Below, in pieces: positions 6,499-8,285 of a DNA stretch of 8,285 nt; the stretch's first letter is position 1, and each line of letters begins with the position of its first letter. Both the position numbers and the translations under genes were made by a program. The notes beneath the pieces are model-generated. The model was not told where the DNA came from and did not search any database. It saw only the letters and a program-made list of their open reading frames with translations. This DNA comes from Lachnospiraceae bacterium. GTDB lineage: Bacteria; Bacillota; Clostridia; Lachnospirales; Lachnospiraceae. The stretch covers positions 652 to 8,936 of the forward strand of contig DOWG01000107.1 of NCBI GenBank assembly GCA_003519685.1. Direction: 5' to 3'.

Positions 6499-8285
6499 AT
6501 GATGTATGATAAATTTACGGAGAATGCCAGGAATGCAATCAATTTAGCAAGGGAATCTGCATTCCGGCTATCTCACAACTATATTGGCACGGAACACCTG
6601 CTGATTGGTTTGCTCCAGGTGGATGGTGTTGCCAGGAAGGTTTTAGCGGAGAACGGTGTCAGTGTAGAAAAAGTCTTGGAATTAGTGAATCAACTGATTG
6701 CACCCAGCAATGGCGTGGAAATGATGGACGGCGGTAATTTTACACCGCGCGCGAAACGGATTCTGGAGCAGAGCTACAAAGAAGCCGCAAGGCTGATGGC
6801 GACTTTGGTAGGCACCGAACATATTTTAATTGCTCTGATTAAGGAACCGGATTGCATAGCAATTCGTCTTTTAAATACCCTTGGTGTGAATATACAGAAG
6901 GTCTATATTGATATTTTGGCCGCTTCCGGAATTGATGTCAGTACCGCCAAGAATGAATATGCCGCAGGAAAAAACAAAGGCAGAGGGAAAGCATCCGCTA
7001 CTCCGACCTTAGATCAATACAGCCGTGATTTGACCGAGTATGCAAGGGAAGGAAAGCTGGATCCGGTCATCGGCAGAGAGACAGAAATTCAGAGAGTGGT
7101 TCAGATATTAAGCCGCAGAACGAAGAATAATCCCTGCCTGATCGGCGAGCCCGGTGTTGGTAAAACAGCAATTGCGGAAGGACTTGCGTTAAAGATAATC
7201 GAAGGAAATATTCCGGATACGATTAAGGAAAAGCGTGTAGTTACCCTGGATTTATCCGGTATGGTAGCGGGTTCCAAATACCGGGGGGAATTTGAAGAAA
7301 GAATTAAGAAGGTAATCAATGAGGTAATAGAAAACGGCAATGTGCTGCTCTTTATTGACGAGATCCACACGATCATCGGTGCCGGCGGTGCGGAAGGCGC
7401 AATTGATGCTTCGAATATTTTAAAGCCTTCCTTAGCCCGCGGGGAGCTGCAGATCATCGGTGCAACAACCAGAGAGGAATATCGTAAATACATTGAGAAG
7501 GATGCTGCACTGGAGCGGAGATTTCAGCCGGTCGTGGTGGAGGAACCCTCCGAAAGTGAAGCAATTCAGATTCTGTTCGGTTTACGGGATAAATATGAGG
7601 CACATCATAAGGTCCGGATTACGGACAGCGCTTTGGAGGCATCGGTGAAGCTGTCCTCCCGCTATATTAATGACCGTTATTTGCCGGATAAAGCAATCGA
7701 TTTGATGGATGAGGCGGCTTCGAAGGTGCGGTTAAGTGCATTTACCTCTTCTCCCCGGATTAAGGAGCTGGAAGAAAAGATAAGACGGCTTGAGGAAGAG
7801 AAGGAGAAAGCAATCAAGCAGGAGGCTTATGAAAGAGCCGGAGAGATAAAGAAGCAGCAGGAGACGGCGCAGGAGGAACTGGAGAAAGAAAAACTTCTTG
7901 ACGAGAAGAGCAAGCAGGAGAAACAGCTGGTTGTCAGTGAAAATGAAATTGCGGATATTATATCCAGCTGGACCAAGATACCGGTTCGTAAGCTGCAGGA
8001 GGAGGAAGCACAGCGCCTGCAGAACTTAGAGAATATACTGCATGAAAGAGTCGTTGGACAGGAAGAAGCGGTAGCTGCGGTCGCTAAGGCGATCCGGCGG
8101 GGCAGAGTCGGATTAAAGGATCCTAACCGTCCGATTGGTTCCTTCCTGTTCTTAGGACCGACCGGTGTCGGTAAGACAGAGCTCTCCAAAGCACTTGCGG
8201 AGGCAATGTTTGGAAGCGAAAATTCCATCATCCGTGTTGATATGTCCGAATATATGGAGAAACACAGCATCAGTAAACTGATCGG
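6499..8285 (+). CDS. clpC: ClpC, Hsp100/AAA+ unfoldase of the ClpCP protease (3' end outside window)
   Basis: ClpC unfolds tagged proteins with ATP and threads them into ClpP. The reading frame stays open for 595 codons to the window edge, so the C-terminus is missing. The N-domain holds two Clp_N repeats (about 1-150). Glu32 and Glu107, each in GTEH, match the two glutamates that bind phospho-arginine in Bacillus ClpC. AAA-1 has Walker A GEPGVGKT (216-223), Walker B VLLFIDEIH (282-290) and arginine-finger ERRF (339-342). A coiled-coil M-domain spans about 418-470. AAA-2 begins with Walker A GPTGVGKT (553-560). The ClpP-binding loop would lie beyond the window. The start ATG (MMYDKF, as in Bacillus MMFGRF) has TGGAGGA at 6486-6492, 6 bases upstream. 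The gene follows mcsB by 37 bases with no promoter or terminator visible, so it is probably co-transcribed. The M-domain has Tyr444, Lys451 and Lys452 where Staphylococcus ClpC has Phe, Arg and Asp. Confidence 0.96.
   Translation, partial: MMYDKFTENARNAINLARESAFRLSHNYIGTEHLLIGLLQVDGVARKVLAENGVSVEKVLELVNQLIAPSNGVEMMDGGNFTPRAKRILEQSYKEAARLMATLVGTEHILIALIKEPDCIAIRLLNTLGVNIQKVYIDILAASGIDVSTAKNEYAAGKNKGRGKASATPTLDQYSRDLTEYAREGKLDPVIGRETEIQRVVQILSRRTKNNPCLIGEPGVGKTAIAEGLALKIIEGNIPDTIKEKRVVTLDLSGMVAGSKYRGEFEERIKKVINEVIENGNVLLFIDEIHTIIGAGGAEGAIDASNILKPSLARGELQIIGATTREEYRKYIEKDAALERRFQPVVVEEPSESEAIQILFGLRDKYEAHHKVRITDSALEASVKLSSRYINDRYLPDKAIDLMDEAASKVRLSAFTSSPRIKELEEKIRRLEEEKEKAIKQEAYERAGEIKKQQETAQEELEKEKLLDEKSKQEKQLVVSENEIADIISSWTKIPVRKLQEEEAQRLQNLENILHERVVGQEEAVAAVAKAIRRGRVGLKDPNRPIGSFLFLGPTGVGKTELSKALAEAMFGSENSIIRVDMSEYMEKHSISKLI

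Noticed and set aside
7101..7493. Reverse-strand open frame inside clpC
   Set aside because: The forward frame has an unbroken ClpC sequence with Walker A and B motifs here; the reverse frame is its shadow. The same applies to the reverse frame at 7827-8270 and the forward one at 7460-7648.

Overview
The window looks like chromosomal DNA of a low-to-mid GC Gram-positive anaerobe, most likely a Clostridia member of the Lachnospiraceae type. This rests on Shine-Dalgarno sites of the AGGAGG class before every gene, frequent GTG/TTG starts, an McsA-McsB-ClpC cluster, and cell-surface proteins with SH3b and cadherin-like beta-sandwich domains joined by Pro/Thr-rich linkers. All genes read on the + strand. 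There is no sign of an insertion sequence, phage, CRISPR array, rRNA or tRNA.

Left half (1-4385): two exported proteins. The first (169-2934) is a large secreted peptidoglycan hydrolase: signal peptide, four SH3b-like repeats, Pro/Thr linkers, a lysozyme-fold beta-N-acetylglucosaminidase domain and a C-terminal cadherin-like domain. A strong hairpin terminator (about 2967-3011) follows it. The second (3144-4385) is a type-I membrane protein: signal peptide, cohesin-like domain, a cadherin-like domain related to that of the first protein, an unassigned domain and one C-terminal transmembrane helix. The two probably act together at the envelope, but this is inferred from adjacency and the shared domain.

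Right half (4386-8285): a protein quality-control operon. A near-consensus sigma-A promoter (4429-4456) is overlapped by a 35-bp near-perfect palindrome (4441-4475). It drives a short GntR-family (YtrA-like) repressor, then mcsA, mcsB and clpC, which runs off the window. The genes are tightly packed: 5 bp, an 8-bp overlap, then 37 bp. McsB with McsA marks damaged proteins by arginine phosphorylation. ClpC recognises phospho-arginine through its N-domain and feeds the substrate to ClpP, which is not in the window.

The most notable point is that the first gene of this operon, the position held by ctsR in Bacillus and many other Firmicutes, encodes an unrelated GntR/YtrA-type regulator. No CtsR box (GGTCAAA repeats) is visible in the promoter, and a large palindrome sits on the -10 element instead. 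This suggests a replaced heat-shock/proteolysis control circuit. ClpC also differs from the studied Staphylococcus protein at the M-domain residues that hold its resting state.
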